A stretch of DNA of 64,000 bases from positions 3,168,585-3,232,584 of the forward strand of contig NZ_CP055156.1 in the NCBI RefSeq assembly GCF_014217805.1. Reading direction: 5' to 3'. The stretch's first letter is position 1, and each line of letters starts with the position of its first letter. The notes beneath the pieces are model-generated. The model did no database searches. It was not told the origin of the DNA and saw only the letters and a list, made by a program, of their open reading frames with translations. This document shows positions 26,912 through 34,868 of the stretch, piece after piece. The stretch comes from Adhaeribacter swui (GTDB taxonomy: Bacteria; Bacteroidota; Bacteroidia; Cytophagales; Hymenobacteraceae). Made by a program: the position numbers and the translations under genes.

Positions 26912-28489
26912 TTAAATTTTCTCCTGGGTTTGTTTTCCGTTAACGTTGCGCCAGATGCCCAAAGGATTATCGTTTTTCAGTTCCGCCGGGAGTATGGTAT
27001 CCGGGAAATCCTGGTAACAAACCGGGCGGCTGAAGCGGTAAATAGCGGCGGTACCCACCGAAGTGCTGCGGGAATCAGTGGTAGCTGGGAATGGGCCGCC
27101 GTGCACCATCGAAGCACAAACTTCCACTCCTGTTGGGAAACCGTTAATGAGTAAACGGCCTACTTTCCGTTCCAGAACATGAATCAAATCGGCGTAATCT
27201 TCTAAATCGGCGGGTGTGGCTTGCAAGGTAGCGGTTAAATGCCCGTGCAAACCGTGCGCAATTTCTAGCAATTCGTCTTTGCTGTTAGCCGAAATATAAA
27301 CCGTTGACGGGCCAAATACTTCTTCGCCAATTTCCGGGTTGGCCAAAAATGTAGCGGCATCGGTTTGTAAGAAATGCGGGGTGCCGCCGCAAACGCTATC
27401 GTTTACAATGCCTTTTGCTAATACCGAAATACCTGCGGTTTCGGTGAGCCGGGCAATTCCCGCATCGAATGCTTTTTTAATGCCCGGTGTGAGCATGGTG
27501 CCGGAGGCTAAGCTGGAAAAAGCTTCGGTGGTTTTATTTACAAATTGATCGGCTTCTGCAGATTTTTGAGCTACTACTAAACCCGGATTGGTGCAAAACT
27601 GGCCTACGCCTAAAGTTACCGAAGCGGCTACTCCTTGGGCCAGATTATCGGCTCGCTCTTGCAGGGCGCCGGGTAAAATAAATACCGGATTGGTGCTGCC
27701 CATTTCGGCGTAAACCGGAATCGGTTCTGGGCGGCGGTTGGCGGCATCAAAGATAGCTTTGCCACCGCGGTAAGAGCCGGTAAAACCAATGGCTTTGATT
27801 AACGGATGTTCCACAATGGCCATCCCTACGGCCGTTGATTCGCCGTGTACCATGGCAAATACACCGTCCGGCATATTAGTAGCCTTAGCGGCGCGCAAAA
27901 TAGCTTCCGCGATTAACTGCGACGTGCCCGGATGCGCCGGATGACCCTTTACAACTACTGTACAACCCGCGGCCAATGCCGAAGCCGTATCGCCGCCCGC
28001 AACTGAAAAGGCCAACGGGAAATTACTGGCACCAAAAATTCCTACCGGGCCCAAAGCAATGTTCATGCGCCGGATATCGGATTTAGGTAAAGGTTGCCGA
28101 TCGGGGATGGCCGTATCAATGGTGGCATTTACCCAGGAACCTTCGCGGAGTAAAGCGGCAAACAAATTTAATTGACCTACCGTACGGCCACGTTCGCCCT
28201 GCAACCGGGCCGCTGGTAAACCCGATTCTTCCTGCACCAGAGTTAGAAGAGGATCGCCCAAGGCCATAATTTCTTCCCCGATTTTCTGCAGAAAGTCGGC
28301 GCGTTCGGCACCGGATTTTTTACGGTAGATCGTAAACGCTTTTTCGGCTTGTTCTATGGCCGCCGCAATTTCTTCCGGCGTGCTTTCGGTAAATTCCTGC
28401 GCCAGGTATTCGCCTTTGGCGGGATTAAAGCCCCGGAAAGTTTTAGGCTTTGCGGAAGCAGCATCTGCCAGCATTTCGTTATTTGTCAT
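26912..28489 (-). CDS. Aldehyde dehydrogenase, alpha-ketoglutaric semialdehyde dehydrogenase type
   Basis: This is a 525-residue NAD(P)-dependent aldehyde dehydrogenase. The catalytic Cys is in GVGQFCTNPG (about residue 300) and the catalytic Glu region is PVYAEMGSTNPVF (about 258-270). The short N-terminal approach, GPVGIFGASNFPLAFSVAGGDTASALAAGC, and the EMGSTNP motif are typical of the KGSADH group, which oxidises 2-oxoglutarate semialdehyde to 2-oxoglutarate in oxidative pentose, hydroxyproline or glucarate breakdown. It follows the fumarylacetoacetase-fold gene by 49 bp, and such pairs carry the last two steps of the Weimberg pathway. The pathway role is inferred from this pairing and from the facing sugar transporter. 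Confidence 0.92.
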   Translation of the reverse strand: MTNNEMLADAASAKPKTFRGFNPAKGEYLAQEFTESTPEEIAAAIEQAEKAFTIYRKKSGAERADFLQKIGEEIMALGDPLLTLVQEESGLPAARLQGERGRTVGQLNLFAALLREGSWVNATIDTAIPDRQPLPKSDIRRMNIALGPVGIFGASNFPLAFSVAGGDTASALAAGCTVVVKGHPAHPGTSQLIAEAILRAAKATNMPDGVFAMVHGESTAVGMAIVEHPLIKAIGFTGSYRGGKAIFDAANRRPEPIPVYAEMGSTNPVFILPGALQERADNLAQGVAASVTLGVGQFCTNPGLVVAQKSAEADQFVNKTTEAFSSLASGTMLTPGIKKAFDAGIARLTETAGISVLAKGIVNDSVCGGTPHFLQTDAATFLANPEIGEEVFGPSTVYISANSKDELLEIAHGLHGHLTATLQATPADLEDYADLIHVLERKVGRLLINGFPTGVEVCASMVHGGPFPATTDSRSTSVGTAAIYRFSRPVCYQDFPDTILPAELKNDNPLGIWRNVNGKQTQEKI

Positions 28490-28538
28490 TTTTTTATTTT
28501 TAAAAATTTAAATTCGGCAGCAGTAAAGTCTACTTCAT

Positions 28539-29375
28539 TTATCGTACGTAATTCACTAAAGTTCCTATCGGATCAATGCTAATCCGGATCTCGTCGCCAC
28601 TTTTTAAGGTAAAATCGTTAGGTGGTACTATGCCAGTACCGGTCATGAGGTACGCGCCGTAACCAAAGCTGCACTCCCGGAATAAAAACTCGACAAGTTC
28701 CTGGTGCGAACGTTTAATTTGGTTGATGCTGATGGTATCGGAAAATACAGTTTTTTCTTTCCGGAGAATTTCTAAAGTAATATTGCCTTCTTTATTAATC
28801 TCGGTGTCGGTGAGGTACAAGCATGGGCCAATAGCAGCGCTGTTGTCGTAGGTTTTGGCTTGCGGCAAGTACAAGGGGTTTTCGCCTTCAATGCTGCGCG
28901 AGCTCATATCGTTACCGATGGTGTAACCGGCAATCTGGCCTTTGCTGTTAATGAAAAGCGTTAATTCGGGTTCCGGCACATCCCAGGTAGAGTCTTTGCG
29001 AATATGTACCGTGCCTAGGTGGCCTACCGTGCGGGCGGCGGTAGCTTTAAAAAATATTTCGGGCCGTTCGGCATCGTAAACTTTATCGTAAAAATCGCCG
29101 CCTCCGGCATCTTTCGATTCTTCCATGCGCGCATTTTTGCTGCGGTAATACGTAACGCCCGCCGCCCAAATTTCCTGGCGCACAATCGGCACTAGTAACT
29201 CTTCTTCTAACAATTTGGCGCCGTTGGCTTCCGGGCGAAGCCGGCTGATTTCATCTTTTAATACCTGGTACAAATTTTCCTGGTTAATAAACTTATCCCA
29301 GTCGGTATCCTGCGAAAGGTAAAAATTTTGATCTTCTTCGATGAGGATGCCGGTTTTAAGCCGATATAATTTCAT
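28539..29375 (-). CDS. Fumarylacetoacetate hydrolase-family protein (probable 2-keto-3-deoxy sugar acid dehydratase)
   Basis: With the ATG at 29375 the protein has 278 residues (MKLYRLKTGILIEED); a start 16 codons upstream would add a hydrophobic tail not expected in the family. The FAH fold is shown by VPEPELTLFIN, GYTIGNDMSSRSIEGENPLYLPQAK and GPCLYL, with Glu residues that bind the divalent metal, and by GTGIVPPNDFTLKSGDEI near the end. Members next to KGSADH genes act as 2-keto-3-deoxy-pentonate dehydratases giving 2-oxoglutarate semialdehyde. It is first in a two-gene operon. Other FAH reactions (hydrolysis of a C-C bond) cannot be excluded from sequence. Confidence 0.88.
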   Translation of the reverse strand: MKLYRLKTGILIEEDQNFYLSQDTDWDKFINQENLYQVLKDEISRLRPEANGAKLLEEELLVPIVRQEIWAAGVTYYRSKNARMEESKDAGGGDFYDKVYDAERPEIFFKATAARTVGHLGTVHIRKDSTWDVPEPELTLFINSKGQIAGYTIGNDMSSRSIEGENPLYLPQAKTYDNSAAIGPCLYLTDTEINKEGNITLEILRKEKTVFSDTISINQIKRSHQELVEFLFRECSFGYGAYLMTGTGIVPPNDFTLKSGDEIRISIDPIGTLVNYVR

Positions 29376-29835
29376 AGTAGTTATTGTTAAAAGTACATAA
29401 ACCTTTAAATATAATAGGAGCAATTGAAAAATGGGTGGTTTGAAAGAAAAAATTAAGCGCTTTTGTAAAATTCTTTTAGCTGGGCGTCAGCTATTTTACG
29501 GAGTTGCCGCTCATTTTTTAATACCCAGGCTTGCCGTAGTTAAAAGGTAAGGCTTAAGGTCGGAAAATTACTGAAGATTAAACTCTATTTTGCCGGTTTG
29601 TAGTGGGTAATTTACTTAAATTTTAAAAACTGGAGTTGCCCCGGGTAGAAAACCTTTTCATGGTTTTACGAAAAGATTACGGTTAATCTAACCCGGAAAT
29701 TGCTAAAATGTTTTTAATAACTCAGCTACCAATACAGAATTAAGTTTAGGATAATATTAAACCGGAGGTAATAAAAAAGCCGTCGTTTAGGTAACGACGG
29801 CTGTATGGCTGAAAAGATCAGGTTTTTTAAAATTT
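29376..29835. other. Intergenic region between FAH-family gene and helicase gene
   Basis: This 460-bp stretch holds the leader of the FAH-family operon and, at its far end, the helicase terminator (29773-29802). I see no credible gene, no tRNA and no repeat shared with other places in the window. The sequence is mixed in composition and includes direct GTTGCC words, so a decayed gene cannot be ruled out. Confidence 0.4.
29773..29802 (-). terminator. Rho-independent terminator of DEAD-box helicase gene
   Basis: Perfect ten-base arms AGCCGTCGTT and AACGACGGCT enclose TAGGT, followed by TTTTTTATT on the minus strand, 34 bp past the helicase stop codon. Confidence 0.85.
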
Positions 29836-31092
29836 TTAATTTTTGGCTTTGGCCGGGGCACCCCATCGGCGATTAGATTTTTTAAAATTGTTATTGTTTC
29901 GGGAGTTTCCGGTGCGGGTTTGCGTGGGCGGCGCTAAAGTAGGATTGGCGGCCGGTACCATCGGGTAAGGATGGTCGTGTACTACCGGAATGGTTTTGGC
30001 AATTAACTTATTAATATCGCGTAAATACGGTTGTTCTTCGGCGTCGCAGAAAGACCAGGCAATGCCGTTAGCGCCCGCCCGGCCGGTACGGCCAATCCGG
30101 TGCACGTACGTTTCGGGTACGTTGGGTAATTCAAAGTTTATTACGTGCGTTAGTTCTTCTACGTCGATGCCGCGGGCGGCAATATCGGTAGCTACCAACA
30201 CCCGGGTTTGGCGGTTTTTAAAATTAGTTAAAGCACGTTGGCGGGCATTCTGCGATTTGTTGCCATGAATGGCTTCGGCGCCAATACCAGCCCGGTTTAA
30301 GTCTTTGGCTACCCGGTCGGCACCATGTTTGGTGCGGGTAAATATCAACGCGGTTTCTATGGAAGAATCGGCTAACAGGTGCAGCAACAAAGGCTTTTTA
30401 TCGTTTTTCTCGACGTAATACACCGCTTGTTCAATGGTTTGTGCCGTCGACGAAACCGGGGTAACTTCTACTTTCACCGGATTTACCAGAATAGTGTCGG
30501 CTAATTTGGTGATTTCGGGCGGCATGGTGGCCGAGAAGAATAAAGATTGCCTTTTGGCTGGAAGTTTGGTAATTACTTTTTTAACGTCGTGCACAAAACC
30601 CATGTCCAGCATGCGGTCGGCTTCGTCCAGCACAAACAAAGTTAAATGCTGCAAACTAATAAAACCCTGGTTCATTAAATCGAGCAAACGGCCTGGGGTA
30701 GCAATTAAAATATCCACTCCGGCGCGTAACGCATCGGTTTGGGCTTTTTGCGGTACGCCACCAAAAATAACCCGGTGCCGCAAATTGGTATGGCGGCCGT
30801 AAGCTTCAAAACTTTCGCCAATTTGAATGGCCAGCTCGCGGGTAGGCGTTAAAATTAAGGCTTTAATGGGCCGGTAACTTTTAGTTGGCTTTTGCTGGTT
30901 ATGCAGCAGTTGAATAATCGGAATGGCAAACGCAGCCGTTTTGCCGGTGCCAGTTTGGGCACAACCCAGCAAATCTTGTTGGTTTAAAACAACGGGTATG
31001 GATCTTTCCTGAATGGGAGTGGGATGCGTATATCCTTCGGTTTGGAGCGCTTTTAAAATAGGCTCAATTATTTGTAAATCGGAAAATAACAT
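29836..31092 (-). CDS. DEAD/DEAH-box ATP-dependent RNA helicase (RhlE-type)
   Basis: This is a 418-residue RNA helicase of the RhlE/CsdA group, acting in ribosome assembly or RNA decay. The ATG at 31092 gives the expected N-terminus ([16 protein letters not shown] with the Q motif [10 protein letters not shown]); a TTG 15 codons upstream is less likely. Motifs in order are [10 protein letters not shown] (I), PTRELAIQI (Ia), [21 protein letters not shown] (II), FFSATMP (III), [20 protein letters not shown] and [10 protein letters not shown] (VI). The C-terminal tail is basic and Asn-rich ([15 protein letters not shown]), as is usual for binding RNA. The 5' leader has two small hairpins at 31174-31206. 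Confidence 0.94.
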   Translation of the reverse strand: MLFSDLQIIEPILKALQTEGYTHPTPIQERSIPVVLNQQDLLGCAQTGTGKTAAFAIPIIQLLHNQQKPTKSYRPIKALILTPTRELAIQIGESFEAYGRHTNLRHRVIFGGVPQKAQTDALRAGVDILIATPGRLLDLMNQGFISLQHLTLFVLDEADRMLDMGFVHDVKKVITKLPAKRQSLFFSATMPPEITKLADTILVNPVKVEVTPVSSTAQTIEQAVYYVEKNDKKPLLLHLLADSSIETALIFTRTKHGADRVAKDLNRAGIGAEAIHGNKSQNARQRALTNFKNRQTRVLVATDIAARGIDVEELTHVINFELPNVPETYVHRIGRTGRAGANGIAWSFCDAEEQPYLRDINKLIAKTIPVVHDHPYPMVPAANPTLAPPTQTRTGNSRNNNNFKKSNRRWGAPAKAKN

Positions 31093-31265
31093 TCTTGTTT
31101 TTTGGTAAGCCAGGGTAATTTTTAAATTTTTTATCAATCACCGGCTTAGATGAAAGTATTGGAAAATGAAAAATAGACTAATAAGTGTCTATGCTCATAA
31201 GCATAGTTTTAGGTAGATGGTTCAATTTAGGGTAGAACAGGTGAAACATGGGGCAATCTACAAAT

Positions 31266-31297
31266 AAAAAAGGTAGATTAGAGAATCTACCTTTTTT
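31266..31297 (-). terminator. Rho-independent terminator of small lipoprotein gene
   Basis: Arms AAAAAAGGTAGATT and AATCTACCTTTTTT around AGAG form a strong symmetric hairpin about 20 bp past the lipoprotein stop codon. Confidence 0.85.
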
Positions 31298-31318
31298 ACT
31301 CGTGTAATATTATAGAAC

Positions 31319-31810
31319 TTATTTGTTCGTATTCCAGGCTTCGTATTGTTGCGTGCCAATATCCTGGCTAAATACTTTCCGGAGGCTTACCTTTTTATCT
31401 TCTTTAATTTCTACGTTCGTGTAAGTATAAGCCAGGCTACCTTTCTGATCAGATTTATTAATAAACACATAAACCAGGTACTTGCCCGTTTCTACTTTTT
31501 CCCGCATGTTAATGCCAATAGCGCCGTATTCGGCACTCACATACTTATTCGTATTTTTATCTAAAATGCGGCCCAGGTATATTTCAGAGCCAGAAGAAGT
31601 TAAATCTAAATTCCGGTTATCTGTTTTCCACATCCAAATGGTACACTGAATGGGAGTATTGGTGGTTTGACCGGTAGCTGGATCCGCAGAAATTTTAAAA
31701 AATCCTAGATCAATGTCGCCGGTTGGAATAGGCTTTACTTCATCATCTTTTTTGCAGCCGCCAAATACCAGTAAAGTTAAAAGGGTGAGAACGGAAAGTA
31801 AATTTTTCAT
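31319..31810 (-). CDS. Predicted lipoprotein of unknown function
   Basis: I do not recognise this 163-residue protein. A signal peptide ends in a lipobox with Cys19 (LVFGGC-KKDDEVKP), so it is a lipoprotein of the envelope; the KKDDE after Cys could favour surface exposure by the Bacteroidota lipoprotein export rule, though the exact signal differs among groups. The rest is beta-rich (IDLGFFKISAD, CTIWMWKTDNRNL, KYLVYVFINKSDQKGSLAYTYTNVEI) and looks like a single beta-sandwich. It is monocistronic with its own terminator. Confidence 0.75.
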   Translation of the reverse strand: MKNLLSVLTLLTLLVFGGCKKDDEVKPIPTGDIDLGFFKISADPATGQTTNTPIQCTIWMWKTDNRNLDLTSSGSEIYLGRILDKNTNKYVSAEYGAIGINMREKVETGKYLVYVFINKSDQKGSLAYTYTNVEIKEDKKVSLRKVFSQDIGTQQYEAWNTNK

Positions 31811-32136
31811 AAGGGTTTAAAATTAAAGTAATCATACTACGCTGCACCGGAACAATATTGTTAATGCAGAATATTTTATTTATTCAGTAAAAACCATGCC
31901 AACTACTGTCCAGAAAAAGAATAGTATCTTGATTAAACCTAATGGGGTATAATTAAAGTTCAATCTAATGAACGTGACCCCAGGGTAATTAACGAGGCGA
32001 AAAAAGCAGGAAAAATGCCGAAGTAAGTGGAGTATAATTAAAAAACGGGGCAACAAAATTTTAAAAATTGCTGTTGTCCCGTTCTTATCAAAGTGCCAGT
32101 AGGTGCTTTAGGTAGTTAAAAAGCTAAATAAAAGTT
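31811..32136. other. Intergenic region with one terminator-like hairpin
   Basis: No gene is evident in these 326 bp. A hairpin at 32044-32083 (twelve-base arms AACGGGGCAACA/TGTTGTCCCGTT with one wobble, and a T tract on the minus strand) probably ends the small acidic gene that follows. The remainder is A/T-rich leader DNA of the lipoprotein gene. Confidence 0.5.
32044..32083 (-). terminator. Rho-independent terminator of small acidic protein gene
   Basis: Twelve-base arms with one G-T wobble enclose a 16-base A/T loop, followed on the minus strand by TTTTTAATT. Confidence 0.65.
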
Positions 32137-32379
32137 TTATTTAGTCCGGAGATTGTTGGCGGTGCTGCCGTCCAGTTGTTCGGCGTCCCACTCGTTTTCG
32201 GCGCCCACGTTACCCGCCTGTTCTTTTCCTTCGTATTCCCGGTCAAAAACATCGGTATTGGTTTGGTTGCTTTGCAGCGGGTCCAGGTGATCGTTGGAAA
32301 TTACGTTACTTTCGTCGGTGTTCGTAATGAGTTCGTTATCTGCGGGTGGTTGTACGGGTTCGGTTTTGTTCGTTTCCAT
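32137..32379 (-). CDS. Small acidic disordered protein
   Basis: This 80-residue protein is rich in Asn, Asp, Glu and Gln with almost no hydrophobic residues (METNKTEPVQPPADNELITNT), so it is probably intrinsically disordered and cytoplasmic. The family is not recognised. Reasons to keep it are a clean ATG after an A/T-rich leader, a terminator just downstream, codon use like its neighbours, and the presence of a similar small acidic protein at 45975-46157. It could act as a charge-rich chaperone-like or stress protein; this is speculation. Confidence 0.55.
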   Translation of the reverse strand: METNKTEPVQPPADNELITNTDESNVISNDHLDPLQSNQTNTDVFDREYEGKEQAGNVGAENEWDAEQLDGSTANNLRTK

Positions 32380-32490
32380 AAAAAGCTTTTTCTTTCTTTT
32401 TACGGGAAAACAACAGAACCGGCGAAGTTTATCCCGGATTCTTCAGCGAAAGTAGTTTTAACTGAAGCTGAATGAGGTGCTTCAGCTTGC

Positions 32491-33792
32491 TTATTCTTTG
32501 GCCGTATTCGCTTCGGAGCGTAACGAAACGTTGCCCGAAACCAGGATTTTACCGCCTTTTTTAATGGTGGCAATGGCATTATCTATTTTATAGCCTTTGT
32601 TTTGAAACTCAGCCCGGTGTAGTTCTAATACATCAATGGCTTTTTGGCGTTGGTTGCGGGCCAGCAACGGTTGCACTTTTAACAAAAGCACTTTTAACGC
32701 CTGGTCGGTGGGAGCGGCTAATTTTAAATAGGCGTCTACCTGGTCGTCTTTAAAACCCTGAAAATTATTTAAAATCATGTTTAACCCGAAAGTAGCCAGC
32801 TCTACGTCGTTTTGCACGTCGTTTTTATAAGGGTAATCGGGGTACTTGGTTAAAAATTGGGTGTATACTTCGGGGTCGCCGCTTTCGGTGTATAAAATAT
32901 AAATCTTGTTCCAAGCTTCGTATATCTTTTTACTGTTCGGGTATTTTTGAATGTACCGCTCGTATTCCGGAATAGAAGGAAAGGACGTGTACTTGGCAAA
33001 AATACTGTCTTCGGCAATTTTTACGAACTTACTATCGGGGTAGTTATCAATGTAAGCTTCGTAGCTGGTTTCGGTATCGTCGGCGGTTAAATGTTTAAAT
33101 AAAGCTACTTCGTACTTTTCCTTGGCCTCTTCTATGTAAGGACTTTCGGGGTAATTATCGATAAAAAACTTATAGGCTTTATAATCTTTCGATTCAGTGG
33201 CTTTGGTGTAAATTAACTTGTCGTACTTTTTTTTAACCGCTTCTTTGTTCTTGGAATTAGGGTATTTTTTTAAAAATTCGCTGTAAGCTTTATCGGTGTT
33301 TTCGCGGATGGTTTCTTCAAAGGCCAAGTCCTCTTTTAACTGTTCTGCTTTATCGAGGTAAACCGAGGTTTTATGCACATCCATGTATTCTTGCAAAGCA
33401 TCCAAGTCTTTTTGCTCGGCTACCTGCACAAAAGCTACCGAATCGATCAGGGTTTGTTGGTTGGCAATGGCCTGCTCATCAATTTTTAATTTGCTCAACT
33501 TTTTTTTAGTTTTATCGCTGGCCATTGGGTAGGCGCCCCGGGCATCAATAATGTGCACGTATGCTTTTTCTAAGTCGCGGGCGGCAAATTCGGGTAGACT
33601 CAGCAACTTGCTTAAACCATATAAAGCCGCAACATCGTCGGGGTTTTTAGCCAGTGCCTGGTTAAAAATTGTTAAAGCTTTATCGTAATTCTTCTTTTCC
33701 AGGGCTTTCAGGCCATCGTCGTAGGCTTGCGCTTGTCCGGCAAAACCAGTAATCAAAAAACAGAAAAAAGAAAAACGTAAAAAGGCGCGCAT
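32491..33792 (-). CDS. Exported tetratricopeptide-repeat protein
   Basis: A 433-residue periplasmic protein with a signal peptide (cleavage near GQAQA, residue 23). Residues 24-60 form one TPR (GLKALEKKNYDKALTIFNQALAKNPDDVAALYGLSKLL). From about residue 150 to 310 there are at least five repeats of a shorter helical unit of about 35 residues built on the pattern Y..FL.KYPNS.....A (FLKKYPNSKNKEA, FIDNYPESPYIEEA, YIDNYPDSKFVKIA, YIQKYPNSKKIYEA, FLTKYPDYPYKND). Such arrays are typical of envelope scaffolds in Bacteroidota, but I cannot name a partner. The gene is monocistronic. Confidence 0.82.
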   Translation of the reverse strand: MRAFLRFSFFCFLITGFAGQAQAYDDGLKALEKKNYDKALTIFNQALAKNPDDVAALYGLSKLLSLPEFAARDLEKAYVHIIDARGAYPMASDKTKKKLSKLKIDEQAIANQQTLIDSVAFVQVAEQKDLDALQEYMDVHKTSVYLDKAEQLKEDLAFEETIRENTDKAYSEFLKKYPNSKNKEAVKKKYDKLIYTKATESKDYKAYKFFIDNYPESPYIEEAKEKYEVALFKHLTADDTETSYEAYIDNYPDSKFVKIAEDSIFAKYTSFPSIPEYERYIQKYPNSKKIYEAWNKIYILYTESGDPEVYTQFLTKYPDYPYKNDVQNDVELATFGLNMILNNFQGFKDDQVDAYLKLAAPTDQALKVLLLKVQPLLARNQRQKAIDVLELHRAEFQNKGYKIDNAIATIKKGGKILVSGNVSLRSEANTAKE

Positions 33793-34006
33793 GGAGGAAT
33801 TTAAAAATTGACGGTTACTAAATTAAAAATATAATCTATTAATTTACAAACCAAAATTGGTAAATGGTTCTGGTTGTTTATTTATTACTGTTAAAAGTAA
33901 CTATTGGTTTTATGCTGAAACAAAAATCAGAGCGGTTTTATATAACTAAATGCCAATAGTTTAGTAATTCTGGATAAACCTGATTTTTTAAATTTTTCTG
34001 AATCTG

Positions 34007-34348
34007 ATGCCCGTACAAACTTACCATACTGCTCCCGTAGAAAATATTGCGCCCGGGGTAACCCGCCGCTTGGTTTACACGCCCCATTTAATGACGGTAA
34101 TTCTTGATTTTAGCAATGGCCCACAAACCGAGCCTGATCCTTTTCATGCCCACCCGCACGAGCAAACTTGCTACGTGGCCTCCGGCGAAGTACTTTTTAT
34201 GGCAGAAGGGGAGGAACCAGCGCATTTACGGGCCGGCGATGTATTTTACGTGCCCGCCAACCAAAAACATTGCATTCAATTATTAACGGAGCAAGCACGG
34301 TTGGTAGATTCTTTTACGCCCATCCGCACGGATTTTTTAAAAAATTAA
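34007..34348 (+). CDS. Small cupin-domain protein
   Basis: This 113-residue single-domain cupin has the metal-site motif HAHPHEQTCYVASGEVLFMAEGE (two His and one Glu from about residue 47) and the second cupin motif PANQKHCI. It fits a small beta-barrel that binds a metal and a sugar, acid or other small ligand. The exact role is unknown. The VOC gene lies 24 bp further on the opposite strand, so they are convergent. Confidence 0.85.
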   Translation: MPVQTYHTAPVENIAPGVTRRLVYTPHLMTVILDFSNGPQTEPDPFHAHPHEQTCYVASGEVLFMAEGEEPAHLRAGDVFYVPANQKHCIQLLTEQARLVDSFTPIRTDFLKN

Positions 34349-34372
34349 AAATTAAACCAACATGGTCTTAAC

Positions 34373-34744
34373 TCAATCCGGCAGTTCGGTAAATTCCAGT
34401 ACATGGCCATCCGGGTCGGTCAGGAAAATTTGCCACATACCATCGGGGCGTTTTTTAGGGCCCATAAAAGTTAAGCCAGCAGCGCGTAAGTGTTCTTCGG
34501 TTTCTTTAATAGTTGCTACTTTTAAGGCAAAATGATTGCCCCGGTGATGGCTGTGCACCGCTAATGCACGATCGCCGATTAAATGCAATTCCTGGTGCGG
34601 ACCCAAGGCAAACCAGGCTCCTGGAAAATCAAAGGCCGGGCGGGGCAAAGCACGAAAACCCAGTAACTCGCCGTAAAAACGACAACTAACCGCCACATCC
34701 TGCACGTGCAGGGCCACATGATTTAACTCCAAAACAGTAAGCAT
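34373..34744 (-). CDS. VOC-family protein (glyoxalase/dioxygenase-like)
   Basis: This 123-residue protein is one vicinal-oxygen-chelate domain. LNHVALHVQDVAVSCRFYGELLGF begins the first beta-alpha-beta unit with a metal His, NHFALKVATI supplies the second His, and TDPDGHVLEF the Glu ligand. The family includes glyoxalase I, fosfomycin-resistance enzymes and extradiol dioxygenases; the substrate cannot be assigned. Start at the only ATG before the domain. Confidence 0.88.
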   Translation of the reverse strand: MLTVLELNHVALHVQDVAVSCRFYGELLGFRALPRPAFDFPGAWFALGPHQELHLIGDRALAVHSHHRGNHFALKVATIKETEEHLRAAGLTFMGPKKRPDGMWQIFLTDPDGHVLEFTELPD

Positions 34745-34868
34745 ACGTAAAATCAGATTAGGTTAAAAGGCGAAATTTAGCAAAAGAGAAAATAGTATTT
34801 AATTAGACGGCTACGATAAATGTACTTTTTTGCAATTGGGCTAAGCTGGTAAATAAATAGCTGAAGCG

